Positions 7,995-17,884 of a DNA stretch of 34,188 nucleotides are shown here, piece by piece; position 1 is the stretch's first letter; each line of letters opens with the position of its first letter. Under the pieces are notes generated by a model that searched no databases, was not told where the DNA came from, and saw nothing but the letters and a program-made list of their open reading frames with translations. The DNA is from an uncultured Hyphomicrobiales bacterium (GTDB lineage: Bacteria > Pseudomonadota > Alphaproteobacteria > Rhizobiales > Xanthobacteraceae): contig CAISIV010000071.1 of assembly GCA_903885555.1 (NCBI GenBank), forward strand, positions 1 to 34,188. The letters are read 5' to 3'. Both the position numbers and the translations under genes were made by a program.

Positions 7995-8852
7995 ATGCGG
8001 TCCAGTACTATCGTCATGATCGGATTTGCCGTTGTCTTCGGCTTGCTCGCCGTCTTCATCGCCGAAGTCTGGCTCAACAACCAGGCCAGCATCCAGAAGA
8101 AGAACCTGGAGGCCGGCAACAAGGCGCCGGTCGCGACGCAGACCGTCGTCGTCGCCAAGCAACCATTGCGGTTCGGCGTCGAACTCAACGCCGGCATGTT
8201 GCAGGAAGTGCCGTGGCCAGCCGATGCGCGGCCGGCCGGCGCTTATTCCAAGATCGAGGAACTCCTATCCGGCGGCCGCCGCGTTGTGCTGGCGGCGATC
8301 GAAGAAAACGAGCCGGTGCTGTCGCTCAAAGTCACGGGGGCAGGCCAGCGCGCGACGCTGTCGGCGCTGGTCAAGCCGGGCATGAAGGCCGTGACCGTGC
8401 GCGTCAACGATGTCGAAGGCGTCGGCGGCTTCGTGCTGCCGGGCGACCACGTCGACGTCGTCATGACGCGGCAGATCGACAAGGGCTCGGCCACGACGGA
8501 AGTCATTCTGCAAAACCGGCGCGTGCTGGCCATCGACCAGTCGGCCGACGAGCGTGCCGCCAAGGCTTCCATCGCCAAGTCGGTGACGCTCGAAGTCGAA
8601 ACCGTCGAAGCGCAGAAGGTGTGGCTGGCGTCTTCGGTCGGCAACCTGTCGCTGCTGCTGCGCAAGGCCGGCGAAACCGCCTCAGCCAAGACGCGCAAGA
8701 TCTCGCTCAAGGATCTGGAAAACAACGAACCGTCCGACACCGGAAACGGCGGCACCAGAACAATCGTCGTTACGCGCGCCTCGGCCAAGCAGGAATACAC
8801 CGTGCCTGTCGAGCAACGCGGCTTAGCCGCAGCGACGCAGGCCGTTCGCTGA
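7995..8852 (+). CDS. cpaB: Flp pilus assembly protein CpaB (RcpC)
   Basis: A 285-residue periplasmic or inner-membrane-anchored protein needed for Flp/Tad pilus export through the secretin. An uncleaved-type hydrophobic segment (residues 7-28) is followed by a SAF domain (about 48-115: VVVAKQPLRFGVELNAGMLQ, then PADARPAGAY). The conserved CpaB core follows, with GMKAVTVRVNDVEGVGGFVLPGDHVDV. The position between the TadG-like gene and the secretin gene is the usual one. The gap of 37 bp to cpaC holds the ribosome site of that gene. Confidence 0.93.
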   Translation: MRSSTIVMIGFAVVFGLLAVFIAEVWLNNQASIQKKNLEAGNKAPVATQTVVVAKQPLRFGVELNAGMLQEVPWPADARPAGAYSKIEELLSGGRRVVLAAIEENEPVLSLKVTGAGQRATLSALVKPGMKAVTVRVNDVEGVGGFVLPGDHVDVVMTRQIDKGSATTEVILQNRRVLAIDQSADERAAKASIAKSVTLEVETVEAQKVWLASSVGNLSLLLRKAGETASAKTRKISLKDLENNEPSDTGNGGTRTIVVTRASAKQEYTVPVEQRGLAAATQAVR

Positions 8853-8877
8853 ATTTCGCCGCCCAACTGAAAACTCC

Positions 8878-8885
8878 AGGAGGAG
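8878..8885 (+). promoter_or_regulatory. Shine-Dalgarno site fixing the cpaC start
   Basis: The bases AGGAGGAG form a near-perfect anti-16S match, with six bases between AGGAGG and the TTG at 8890. The next ATG (8950) has only a weak purine run, GGGAAA, upstream. This favours the TTG as the true start and a 20-residue charged leader before the signal peptide. Confidence 0.65.
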
Positions 8886-8889
8886 TGAC

Positions 8890-10413
8890 TTGAAGCGCCA
8901 GGATGACGACGTTGCCGATCAGAAACGACCGCGGCGGGAAATTAAATCGATGAAGATCAAGTGGATTGGCCGCTGCGCAGCTGCGATCGCGGCGATGTTC
9001 GTGCTTTGGCAGCTGGGCGCGATTGACGGCGCCATAGCCCAATCCCGTCTCGTCCGCGTCGGCGGTACCGACCGCACGACCATGGTGACGGTGACCATCG
9101 GCAAATCGCAGGACGTGCAAACCGGCACCGGCTTTGTTGACATCATGGTCGGCGATCCCGACGTCGCCGACGTCAATCCGCTGACCGATCACACGCTGTC
9201 GATTCTTGGCAAGAAGATCGGCACCACCCGTGTCACGGTTTATGCCGAAGGCAAGAAGCTTGTCGGCATTTTCGACGTCGAGGTATCCTACGACATCAGC
9301 CGGCTCATCAACGAACTCCGGCGCCGTTTCCCGGGGTCGTCCTTGCGCGCGTCCAGCGTCAACGGCCGCATTATGCTGGGAGGCGAGGTGGCCGACGCGG
9401 CGACGCTCGATCAGGCGGTCACCATTGCCCGCCAGTTCGGCCCGGAAATCATCAATGCGGTTTCGGTGATGTCGCCGCAGCAGGTGATGCTGGAAGTGCG
9501 GTTCATCGAAATTTCGCGCACCGCCGGCCGTGAACTCGGCGTGCAATGGAACCGCTTCGGCGGCAACAGCATCGCCAATATCGGCAGCCGGCAAAACGCC
9601 TCGAGTCTGCCGACGGTTACGGACACCGCGGCGGGCGTGATTTCCGGCGCATCACCCTTTGGCTTCGCCATTGGCCGCATTGTCGCCAGCGGCGTCACGA
9701 CCGACGTGATGATCAATGCCCTGGAGCAAAAAGGCATCGCCCGCAGTCTGGCCGAGCCCAATCTGGTCGCACTGTCCGGCGACACCGCGAGCTTCCTGGC
9801 GGGCGGCGAATATCCGATCCCGGTGGCGGGCTCGCTGGGACAGGTGACCGTCACCTACAAGAAATACGGCGTGGGCCTGGCCTTTACGCCGACCGTTCTC
9901 AGCCGCGGCCTCATCAACATCAAGATCGAGCCGGAAGTGAGCCAGATCGACACGACGCATACCGTGGCGGCAGCAAACGGTATTTCGATCCCTGCGCTGA
10001 TCGTGCGGCGCGCTTCGACGACCGTGGAGCTTCGCGACGGTCAGAGCTTCGTGATCGGTGGCCTGTTGCAGAACAACAGCCAGAACCAGGTTGAGCAGCT
10101 TCCATGGGTCGGCAGCGTGCCTGTGCTGGGGGCGCTGTTCTCCAGCAAATCGTACCAGCGCAACGAAACCGATCTCGCCATCATCGTCACGCCACGACTG
10201 GTGCGGCCGAACCGGCCGGGCGATCCCGTCAAATCACCCGCCGAAGACACCATGCCGCCGAACGATCCTGACTTCTTCCTGATGGGCAAGGCGGAAATGA
10301 CGCGCGACGAAGCCCGCAAGAGCCCGGTGGCGAAGCTGGTCGCCGGCCCACAACAGTTCACGGGCCACGTGCTCGACATGCCGCAAGGGATCTCCAATGC
10401 AGCCATTCAATAA
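8890..10413 (+). CDS. cpaC: Flp pilus secretin CpaC (RcpA)
   Basis: Outer-membrane secretin through which the Tad pilus leaves the cell, 507 residues from the TTG at 8890. A strong Shine-Dalgarno supports that start; from the ATG at 8950 it would be 487 residues. A hydrophobic signal segment (about residues 29-50, ending IAQS) follows a charged, polar leader. The pilus-type N-domain (VTIGKSQDVQTG, VGDPDVADVNPL) and a BON-like segment (ISRLINELRRRFPGSSLRASS) come next. The secretin domain covers about 195-440, with FLAGGEYPIPV, the glycine-rich gate region and VELRDGQSFVIGGLL. It closes with LPWVGSVPVLGALF and TDLAIIVTPRLVRP. The last 17 bases overlap the following lipoprotein gene. Confidence 0.95.
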   Translation: MKRQDDDVADQKRPRREIKSMKIKWIGRCAAAIAAMFVLWQLGAIDGAIAQSRLVRVGGTDRTTMVTVTIGKSQDVQTGTGFVDIMVGDPDVADVNPLTDHTLSILGKKIGTTRVTVYAEGKKLVGIFDVEVSYDISRLINELRRRFPGSSLRASSVNGRIMLGGEVADAATLDQAVTIARQFGPEIINAVSVMSPQQVMLEVRFIEISRTAGRELGVQWNRFGGNSIANIGSRQNASSLPTVTDTAAGVISGASPFGFAIGRIVASGVTTDVMINALEQKGIARSLAEPNLVALSGDTASFLAGGEYPIPVAGSLGQVTVTYKKYGVGLAFTPTVLSRGLINIKIEPEVSQIDTTHTVAAANGISIPALIVRRASTTVELRDGQSFVIGGLLQNNSQNQVEQLPWVGSVPVLGALFSSKSYQRNETDLAIIVTPRLVRPNRPGDPVKSPAEDTMPPNDPDFFLMGKAEMTRDEARKSPVAKLVAGPQQFTGHVLDMPQGISNAAIQ

Positions 10414-10750
10414 ATTCGCGCGCGGTGTTGTCGTGGTGGCTGTCGCCGCCGGGCTTGCCGGTTGCTCGGAATATCTCGACCGCCGGGACGGGCTTTCGGT
10501 GCAAAGCGGAAACGCAATCGAGAGCAACAAAGTTTCGCAGATGGTCGATCCATGGCCGCGTTACAGCAGCGACCGCAATATCGCGTTCAATGGCCCGGTG
10601 ATGGAGAGCGCGGTCGAGCGCTATCGCACCGGCCGGGTCATCCCGCCGGTCGGCAACAGCACGTCGAACACCTATCAAGGCACGCAGAACGGCAACGCAG
10701 GGGCTGCGACGAGCGGTCAGCCGACGGCGCCGCCACCGGCGGTCAAGTAA
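10397..10750 (+). CDS. Small lipoprotein of the tad locus (CpaD-position protein)
   Basis: A 117-residue lipoprotein. Residues 1-22 form a signal peptide ending in the lipobox LAGC (Cys23), so it should be lipid-anchored. It keeps a pilus-type conserved stretch (MVDPWPRYSSDRNIAFNGPVMESAVERYRTGRV, about 49-81) and ends in a low-complexity Asn/Gly/Thr/Pro tail. It sits where cpaD normally lies, between cpaC and cpaE. It is much shorter than typical CpaD (about 200 residues or more), so it may be a reduced CpaD or a functional stand-in. Its start lies inside the end of cpaC (17-bp overlap), so the two are probably translationally coupled. Confidence 0.8.
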   Translation: MQPFNKFARGVVVVAVAAGLAGCSEYLDRRDGLSVQSGNAIESNKVSQMVDPWPRYSSDRNIAFNGPVMESAVERYRTGRVIPPVGNSTSNTYQGTQNGNAGAATSGQPTAPPPAVK

Positions 10751-10765
10751 GAAACGGATTTCACG

Positions 10766-11989
10766 ATGTCGTCCGGGCCCCAATCAAACAGAACCCGCGT
10801 CGTCATTCTGACGGCCGATCCCGCGTTCGAGAAGTCGGCGCGCGCCATCTTCGGCGTCAGCAGCGCCATCGATCTCGTCATCGAACAAGGCAGCATCTCC
10901 GGGCAGGGCGACACGCTGAGCGTCGAAGGCGCCTCTGTCGTGCTCGTCGATCTTGACGCCGGCAACGACGCGGAGATGGCGGCGCTTTCCCGGTTCATGA
11001 CGCGATTGGGCGAATGGCCGCCGGTCATCGCGGCCACACAGACGTTCGACGAGGGCGTCGCGCGAACCTTGCTGCAGATGCGGATTGCCGACTTTCTCGT
11101 CAAGCCGATCAAGCCGGTCGATCTCGTGCGCGCGTGCGCGCGAGTCGCGAAAAGCCGGACCGGTGGCGGCCAGCCGACCGAAGCCCAGATCTACACGTTC
11201 CTCCCAGCCGTCGGCGGCGCCGGTGTCACCACGCTGGCGGTGCAGACGGCAATGCTGCTGCTCAACAGTTCCGGCCGCCGGTCGAAGCCAACCACTTGCT
11301 TGGTTGACCTGAATTTCCAGCACGGCGCGGTCGCCGATTATCTCGACCTCGAGCCGCGTCTCAATCTTGCCGAAATCGAACCACGGCCGGATCGGCTCGA
11401 CCGCCAATTGCTTGAGATCATGCTGTCGTATCATGCGTCGGGCCTCGCCGTGGTCGCGGCGCCAAACCGTCCCGCCGAAATGCGCCTGTTCGATCCTGAC
11501 GTCGTGACGCGGCTGTTGGATCTCGTTTCGACCAACTTCGATTACGTCGTGTTCGATATGCCGCGCACCTGGTTTTCCTGGACCGACAGCGTGCTGCTCG
11601 GATCGAACAAATTGTTCATCGTCAGCGAGACGACCGTGCCTGCCTTGCGTCACGCCAAGCAACTGGTCGCCGCGGTCAAGGAGCGGTTGGGCGAGGGACC
11701 CAAACCTCAGGTCATCGTCAACCGCTTCGAGCAGCGCATGTTCTCGGCGAGCCTGCGCAAGACCGATCTGGAACAGACGCTGGGCGATGCCTTCGCCGGG
11801 ACGATTCCCAACGACTACGCGCTGGTGCGCGAAGCGATCGACCGCGGTTTGCCGCTGGACGAAGTAAAGGCTGGCAACAAGATCACCGCGCAACTCAAAA
11901 AACTGATTTTGGGTGCGACGGCAGAAAGCAACGCTGTCGCCAAGCCTGTGCCGCTCCTGAAAAAGCTCAGCTTCTCGGCCGCGAGCTAG
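10766..11989 (+). CDS. cpaE: Pilus localization ATPase-like protein CpaE/TadZ
   Basis: A 407-residue protein that positions the pilus machine at the pole in related systems. Residues 10-125 form a receiver-like domain with an Asp (LVDLD, 61-64) and the conserved Lys (LVKPIKPVD, K113). Residues 140-390 form a ParA/MinD-type fold. The P-loop region reads FLPAVGGAGVTTLA (145-158), so both lysines of the KGGxGKT/S motif are missing. Later ParA features such as CLVDLNFQHG and VVFDMPRTW are present. Atypical P-loops are known in TadZ proteins, so this may be normal for the family. A gap of 62 bp separates it from cpaF. Confidence 0.92.
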   Translation: MSSGPQSNRTRVVILTADPAFEKSARAIFGVSSAIDLVIEQGSISGQGDTLSVEGASVVLVDLDAGNDAEMAALSRFMTRLGEWPPVIAATQTFDEGVARTLLQMRIADFLVKPIKPVDLVRACARVAKSRTGGGQPTEAQIYTFLPAVGGAGVTTLAVQTAMLLLNSSGRRSKPTTCLVDLNFQHGAVADYLDLEPRLNLAEIEPRPDRLDRQLLEIMLSYHASGLAVVAAPNRPAEMRLFDPDVVTRLLDLVSTNFDYVVFDMPRTWFSWTDSVLLGSNKLFIVSETTVPALRHAKQLVAAVKERLGEGPKPQVIVNRFEQRMFSASLRKTDLEQTLGDAFAGTIPNDYALVREAIDRGLPLDEVKAGNKITAQLKKLILGATAESNAVAKPVPLLKKLSFSAAS

Positions 11990-12051
11990 TGCCTGCACAT
12001 GCAAGCAACCGTTGGCTTTCCGAAACAAAGACACATGAACGTTGGTAGGCG

Positions 12052-13479
<1,428 letters not shown>

Positions 13480-13484
13480 TGGCC

Positions 13485-14450
13485 ATGTTCAACTTCGATC
13501 AGATCTACCTGGTTTATCTGCTGGTGGGGGCTTCCGCGGCGATGTTTGCGGAAGGCGCCTATCTGCTGTTTCACGGCCAGGCGTCTTATCGCAAGAATAT
13601 CAACCGGCGGCTCCAGATCATGGACGCCAAGCCGGATCGTGAAAACGTCCTCGTTCAATTGCGCCGCGAGCGCGGCCTGACCGGTGACGGCAACTATCGC
13701 CTGCCGCTGATCAATCTCAATCAGCTGTTGCTGCAATCCGGTCTTACGATCGGCTTCGGACGGCTGATGGTGTTCATTGTCCTCGGCATGATAGCGACCT
13801 TCGTCGGCGTCATGTCGTTTGACGGAAAGATGTCGCACGCCATTGGCGCGACGCTTTTCAGCGGCCTCATTCTTCCCATCGCCGTGTTGCGATATTTGCG
13901 CAGCCGGCGGCAGAAGAAATTCGGCGCTCTTTTTCCCGATGCGATAGACATTATCGTGCGCAGTCTGCGCGCCGGCCACCCGGTGCCCGTTGCCATTGCC
14001 ATGGTCTCGCGCGAACTGCGCGATCCGATCGGCAGCGAATTCGGCATCGTCACCGATGAAATTACCTATGGCGCCGACCTCGAAACCGCCATGCGCAATC
14101 TGTATTTCCGTGTCGGCACCGACGACTTGCCGCTATTTGTGACGGCGGTCGCCATTCAGAGCTCGACCGGCGGCAATCTGGGTGAAATCCTTGAGAACCT
14201 GTCCGCCGTGATCCGGCAACGCTTCAAGATGCGCCGCAAGATCCGGGCGCTGTCGGCGGAAGGTCGCGCCTCGGCGCTGATCCTGTCGTCGCTGCCATTC
14301 GGCATGTTCGGCATCATCAATTTCCTGGTGCCGAGCTTCTACGCCAGCGTCTGGGATCAGGATCTGACCAAGATCGGGCTCGCGCTAGCCGGCGGCTGGA
14401 TGAGCATCGGCAATTTCATCATGTACCGTCTGGTCAATTTCAGGATCTAG
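13485..14450 (+). CDS. tadB: Tad pilus inner-membrane protein TadB
   Basis: A 321-residue inner-membrane platform protein of the T2SSF (GspF) family. Membrane helices are at about residues 6-26, 90-110, 115-135, 268-285 and 295-315. The T2SSF domain, with FGALFPDAIDIIVRSLRAGHP and STGGNLGEILENLS, lies in the middle. The ATG at 13485 is taken as the start. An in-frame GTG at 13479 is possible, and the longer open frame back to 13044 lies inside cpaF and is rejected. Three bases separate it from tadC, so the pair is certainly co-transcribed. Confidence 0.93.
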   Translation: MFNFDQIYLVYLLVGASAAMFAEGAYLLFHGQASYRKNINRRLQIMDAKPDRENVLVQLRRERGLTGDGNYRLPLINLNQLLLQSGLTIGFGRLMVFIVLGMIATFVGVMSFDGKMSHAIGATLFSGLILPIAVLRYLRSRRQKKFGALFPDAIDIIVRSLRAGHPVPVAIAMVSRELRDPIGSEFGIVTDEITYGADLETAMRNLYFRVGTDDLPLFVTAVAIQSSTGGNLGEILENLSAVIRQRFKMRRKIRALSAEGRASALILSSLPFGMFGIINFLVPSFYASVWDQDLTKIGLALAGGWMSIGNFIMYRLVNFRI

Positions 14451-14453
14451 CCG

Positions 14454-15413
14454 ATGGACATGTCGAGCGTTCTTGGCAATACCGTGCGCGACAGCGGCAG
14501 CATGATGCTCGCGCTGCTGGTATTTCTCGCCGTCGGCACCATGGCCTTTGCGACAATGGCTTTCGTGCGCGCGCGCGGCGGCGTCAAGCGGCGCACGTTG
14601 GGAATTGCCGACGAGGGGGAAGGCAAGCCGTCACGCTCGCTGCGCTATTCCAGCCTGAAGGCGATGGCGCGCCTGCTCGAATACACCACCAAGCATTATT
14701 CGGACACCAATACCGACACCACGAAAGTGTTGCGGACCCGGTTGATCCGCGCCGGCATCTACGACTCGCGTGGCGTCGCTTACTTTTTCATTGCGCGCAC
14801 CGCGCTCGCGATTGGACTGGCGGCAGCGATCTTCCTGCTCTTGCCGATTTTCAGCTCCTACGGCGGCTCCTTCTTTTGGCTGATGGTGATCGTCGGCGGC
14901 ATCGCCGGTTATGTGAGCCCGAGCATCTATCTCGACCGGCGCGTCGCCAAGCGCACAATCGAGCATCGCTCCGGTTTTCCGGATTTGATGGACCTTCTTG
15001 TCGTCTGCGCCGATTCCGGCCTGTCGATGGAAGCGTCGCTGGAACGCGTCGGCCGCGAATTGGGCGATACATATCCATCGCTGACGGCAAACATCCACGT
15101 TACAAATTTGGAAATCCGCGCCGGACGCTCACTCAAAGATGCGCTCGAACGCTTTGCCGACCGGCTGGCGCTGGATGAGGCTCGCTCGTTCGCCACTTTG
15201 ATCAATCAGTCGATCGACCTCGGCTCCAGCATCACCGAAGCCCTACGGGTGTACAGCGACGACATGCGCCACCAGCGGTTGTCGCGGGCAGAAGAGAAGG
15301 CCTATGCGCTGCCGGCCAAACTAGCGCTGCCGATGATGGCTTGCATCTTTCCGGTCATCTTCGTGGTGATTTTGCTGCCGGTCTACGTGCGCGTGCACAG
15401 CATGAATTTTTGA
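14454..15413 (+). CDS. tadC: Tad pilus inner-membrane protein TadC
   Basis: A 319-residue partner of TadB in the inner-membrane platform. It has an N-terminal helix (about 18-37), two central helices (about 112-155) and one C-terminal helix (about 291-314). The T2SSF core contains FPDLMDLLVVCADSGLSMEASLERV and the later TLINQSIDLGSSITEALRVYSDDMR, both typical of TadC. The gene ends with a run of hydrophobic residues and the short tail RVHSMNF. A 106-bp gap without an ORF separates it from tadD. Confidence 0.93.
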   Translation: MDMSSVLGNTVRDSGSMMLALLVFLAVGTMAFATMAFVRARGGVKRRTLGIADEGEGKPSRSLRYSSLKAMARLLEYTTKHYSDTNTDTTKVLRTRLIRAGIYDSRGVAYFFIARTALAIGLAAAIFLLLPIFSSYGGSFFWLMVIVGGIAGYVSPSIYLDRRVAKRTIEHRSGFPDLMDLLVVCADSGLSMEASLERVGRELGDTYPSLTANIHVTNLEIRAGRSLKDALERFADRLALDEARSFATLINQSIDLGSSITEALRVYSDDMRHQRLSRAEEKAYALPAKLALPMMACIFPVIFVVILLPVYVRVHSMNF

Positions 15414-15519
15414 TTGATACCGGCCGATGGCATTTTAAACAGATCAATGAAGGGAATTTAAGACGGGCAAACTAGGCTCGTTTAGCCCCATTGCCGGGGA
15501 TTTTCGGTCAGGCGTCGAC

Positions 15520-16065
15520 ATGCTTATGGGACTTTTCAAGGTGATGATGCTTGCCCTGACTGGCCTGTGGCTGGCCGGTTGCGCGACCGACGGCAACAGC
15601 CTGACCACGGCCGATTTGAGCACGCCCGGCGCGGACGCCTTTGCTTCCGCTGGTCCGGCGTCCGAGGCACAGCCGGGCATGCTCGGCACCGACCCGACGG
15701 ACGATCTTGCGCTGGGCAAAAAATACTATCGCGATAAAAACTATGGAACGGCAGAGCGTCACTATCGCCGCGCCGCTGAAACACACCCCCGCGATGCCGA
15801 AACCTGGCTCGGGCTGGCGGCAAGTTATGATCAATTGCGCCGCTTCGACTTTGCCGACCGCGCTTATGCTCAGGCTATCGCGATCGTCGGACCAACCATC
15901 GAGATTCTCAACAACCAGGGTTATTCCTACATGCTGCGCGGCGACTACGAGCGTGCACGCGCCAAGCTCGCCGCCGCGCGGCGCATGGACCCCGCCAACA
16001 AATATGTGTTGAGCAATATCGCGCTGCTGGATCAGACCGCACGCCAGGGCAAGACGATCGAATAG
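15520..16065 (+). CDS. tadD: TadD-like lipoprotein with TPR repeats
   Basis: A 181-residue TPR lipoprotein, the expected last gene of the locus. A signal peptide ends in the lipobox LAGC (Cys21). After a Ser/Ala/Gly-rich linker (22-62) come about three TPR units between 64 and 165 (LGKKYYRDKNYGTAERHYRRA; ETWLGLAASYDQLRRFDFADRAY; ILNNQGYSYMLRGDYERARAKL). TadD proteins are thought to help secretin assembly as pilotin-like factors. An ATG six bases downstream (15526) is an equally good start. The gene ends 13 bp before the stop of the convergent UbiD gene. Confidence 0.88.
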   Translation: MLMGLFKVMMLALTGLWLAGCATDGNSLTTADLSTPGADAFASAGPASEAQPGMLGTDPTDDLALGKKYYRDKNYGTAERHYRRAAETHPRDAETWLGLAASYDQLRRFDFADRAYAQAIAIVGPTIEILNNQGYSYMLRGDYERARAKLAAARRMDPANKYVLSNIALLDQTARQGKTIE

Positions 16066-16078
16066 ACGTTACGTGCGC

Positions 16079-17710
16079 TCAGGGCTTCTTGAGCTTGGCG
16101 GCGCGCACCGGGGTTTCCGGTTTCAGATTGCCGTGCCGGCGGGCGTAGGTCTGCTCGCCGCTCTTGCGCCAGTCGCCGGTAACGGCGGCTTCGGCATACT
16201 CGGTATATTGTTCGTCCCAGTCGCCCAGATCATAGCCATGCCACGGCGATTGCGGCACGATGCGGGGCAGGCCGAGTTCCTGCCAGATTTCCTTGGCCTT
16301 GGTCATGTACTCCTCCGCCGGCAAAGCCAGCGGCGGCATATCGCTCTTGAGCGTCGCGTCGATCAGCAGCGTGCCTTCCATCGATGCGCGGCCGGACTTC
16401 GGACCATGGCCGCTGGAACGATAAGGCGTCATCAACATGTCTTCCATGAAGTTGGACCGGTAGGCCAACGACCAGAACACGGCATCGGCATTTTCCGGCG
16501 CGATGTCTTCGGATACGGCGATGACGAGCTTGCCGCACTGCGCCTGCAAGGTTGCCGCGCCCTGCATACCGCGCCAGACTTCCGTGCGCGGCGTGCCGCG
16601 TTCGTACTGGACGAAGATGATCTTGCGCAGGTTCGACAGCGGCTCGTGCATCACCACCCGTTTGACGCCGCGAATGCCAAGCGTCTGGCGCAAGTGCTCG
16701 AGGAACATCGGCTCGTAGGCAACGCGCTTCATCACCGAGGATTCGCTGGGCGTTACCTGGCTGATGATCGACACGAAGACCGGCTTTTTCTTGCGCGTGA
16801 TCGCCGTCACGCGCATCGACATGTTGAAATCTTCCAGCGCTACGTGGCCGTGGCTTTCCCCAAACGGACCTTCCGGCTCGAGCAAGTCCGTATCGATCAA
16901 GCCCTCGATGACGATTTCCGCATCCGCCGGCACGATCAGGTCGATGGTCTTGCAGCGCACGGTCCGCACCGGCTTGCCCATCAGTCCGCCGGCGACCGCC
17001 ATTTCATCGACGTCGATGGGAAGTTTCTGCGGCCCGGTAAACAGCACCGCGGGCGCACAGCCCACGACAATGGCGCACGGCATCGGCTGCTTGAGCTTCT
17101 TGTATTTCTCCCAGTGCAGGTAGCCACCGGCACCGCTCAAGCGCGACGCCATACGCACGCCGAGCCGGTCATTGGCTTTAAGCGCTGCACGATAGGTGCC
17201 CATGTTCTGGATCTTGTTGTCCGGATCCTTTGTTACACAGAGCGTTGCTGTGAGATAAGGCGCGGAGTCGAATCCAGGCGTTGAGATCGGCACCGGAAGG
17301 CTCGCCAGACCGCTCGCCTGTAATTCGGCGCCGGTCATGACCACTTCCTGGCACGGCGCATTCTCGACCAAAACGGGGGCGATCGGCTCGGCCATCGCCT
17401 TGACCCAGACACTGCCAATGTCCTCGACCGGAACGCCGAGTCCCGTCGCGTAAATTTCGGGCGAGGCGGCGAGGCCACCGACCAGCACGGGAATGTCGTA
17501 TTTTTCGCCGCCGGCGCCAACGACGTTGGTGAAGAGAAACGCACGGCGCTCTTCGTCGCGCAATCCGCCCTGGAATTGCCAGCGGGCCAAAGGGTGAAGC
17601 TCGGTGTCTTTATTGATCACCCGCTCGATCCGCGTGACCAGCCCCCGCGCGGTCAACCGCGCCAGGTGTTCCTGCAAGTCGAACGGTGCATCTTGGGCGG
17701 GCGAGCTCAT
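16079..17710 (-). CDS. UbiD-family prenylated-FMN-dependent decarboxylase
   Basis: A 543-residue decarboxylase of the UbiD superfamily. These enzymes remove or add CO2 on aromatic or alpha,beta-unsaturated acids with prenylated FMN. The ATG at 17710 has AGGAA upstream and begins a normal N-terminus; an upstream ATG at 17794 would add 28 poorly fitting residues. Expected catalytic residues are visible: Arg174 in NMGTYR, and the paired glutamates E280 and E285 in EGPFGESHGH. Metal and cofactor candidates are N169, H199 and E236. The substrate is unknown; a role in ubiquinone synthesis is unlikely in this catabolic setting. No UbiX prenyltransferase is nearby, so the cofactor must come from elsewhere. 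A TctC-type receptor gene is divergent, 174 bp away. Confidence 0.9.
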   Translation of the reverse strand: MSSPAQDAPFDLQEHLARLTARGLVTRIERVINKDTELHPLARWQFQGGLRDEERRAFLFTNVVGAGGEKYDIPVLVGGLAASPEIYATGLGVPVEDIGSVWVKAMAEPIAPVLVENAPCQEVVMTGAELQASGLASLPVPISTPGFDSAPYLTATLCVTKDPDNKIQNMGTYRAALKANDRLGVRMASRLSGAGGYLHWEKYKKLKQPMPCAIVVGCAPAVLFTGPQKLPIDVDEMAVAGGLMGKPVRTVRCKTIDLIVPADAEIVIEGLIDTDLLEPEGPFGESHGHVALEDFNMSMRVTAITRKKKPVFVSIISQVTPSESSVMKRVAYEPMFLEHLRQTLGIRGVKRVVMHEPLSNLRKIIFVQYERGTPRTEVWRGMQGAATLQAQCGKLVIAVSEDIAPENADAVFWSLAYRSNFMEDMLMTPYRSSGHGPKSGRASMEGTLLIDATLKSDMPPLALPAEEYMTKAKEIWQELGLPRIVPQSPWHGYDLGDWDEQYTEYAEAAVTGDWRKSGEQTYARRHGNLKPETPVRAAKLKKP

Positions 17711-17884
17711 GACCGGACATTCCTGATGGCGGTATTGCGCCGGTTCCCTGTAAACCACCACGCTGGGCAATCCAAGGCCGGGCGGGCACGTCATCTCGGC
17801 ATACGGGACAACCGTCTAGACATCTGGACAGAACCGGCGCTTTTTGGCGCAATCGTTTTGTCGATCGTTGCCCGGGAAATAAAA

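Noticed and set aside
15414-15519. Possible terminator (CCCC...GGGG followed by ATTTTC) between tadC and tadD
   Set aside because: The stem has only four pairs and the T-run is short; tadD is probably still part of the locus.
16073-17284. 403-codon plus-strand open frame
   Set aside because: Antisense to the UbiD gene, rich in His/Arg/Gln/Asp as expected for a shadow frame in GC-rich DNA.
17814-17830. Palindrome GTCTAGAC and two 8-base units TCTAGACA/TCTGGACA in the UbiD/TctC divergent region
   Set aside because: Short enough to occur by chance and not clearly placed relative to a promoter; noted but not called an operator.
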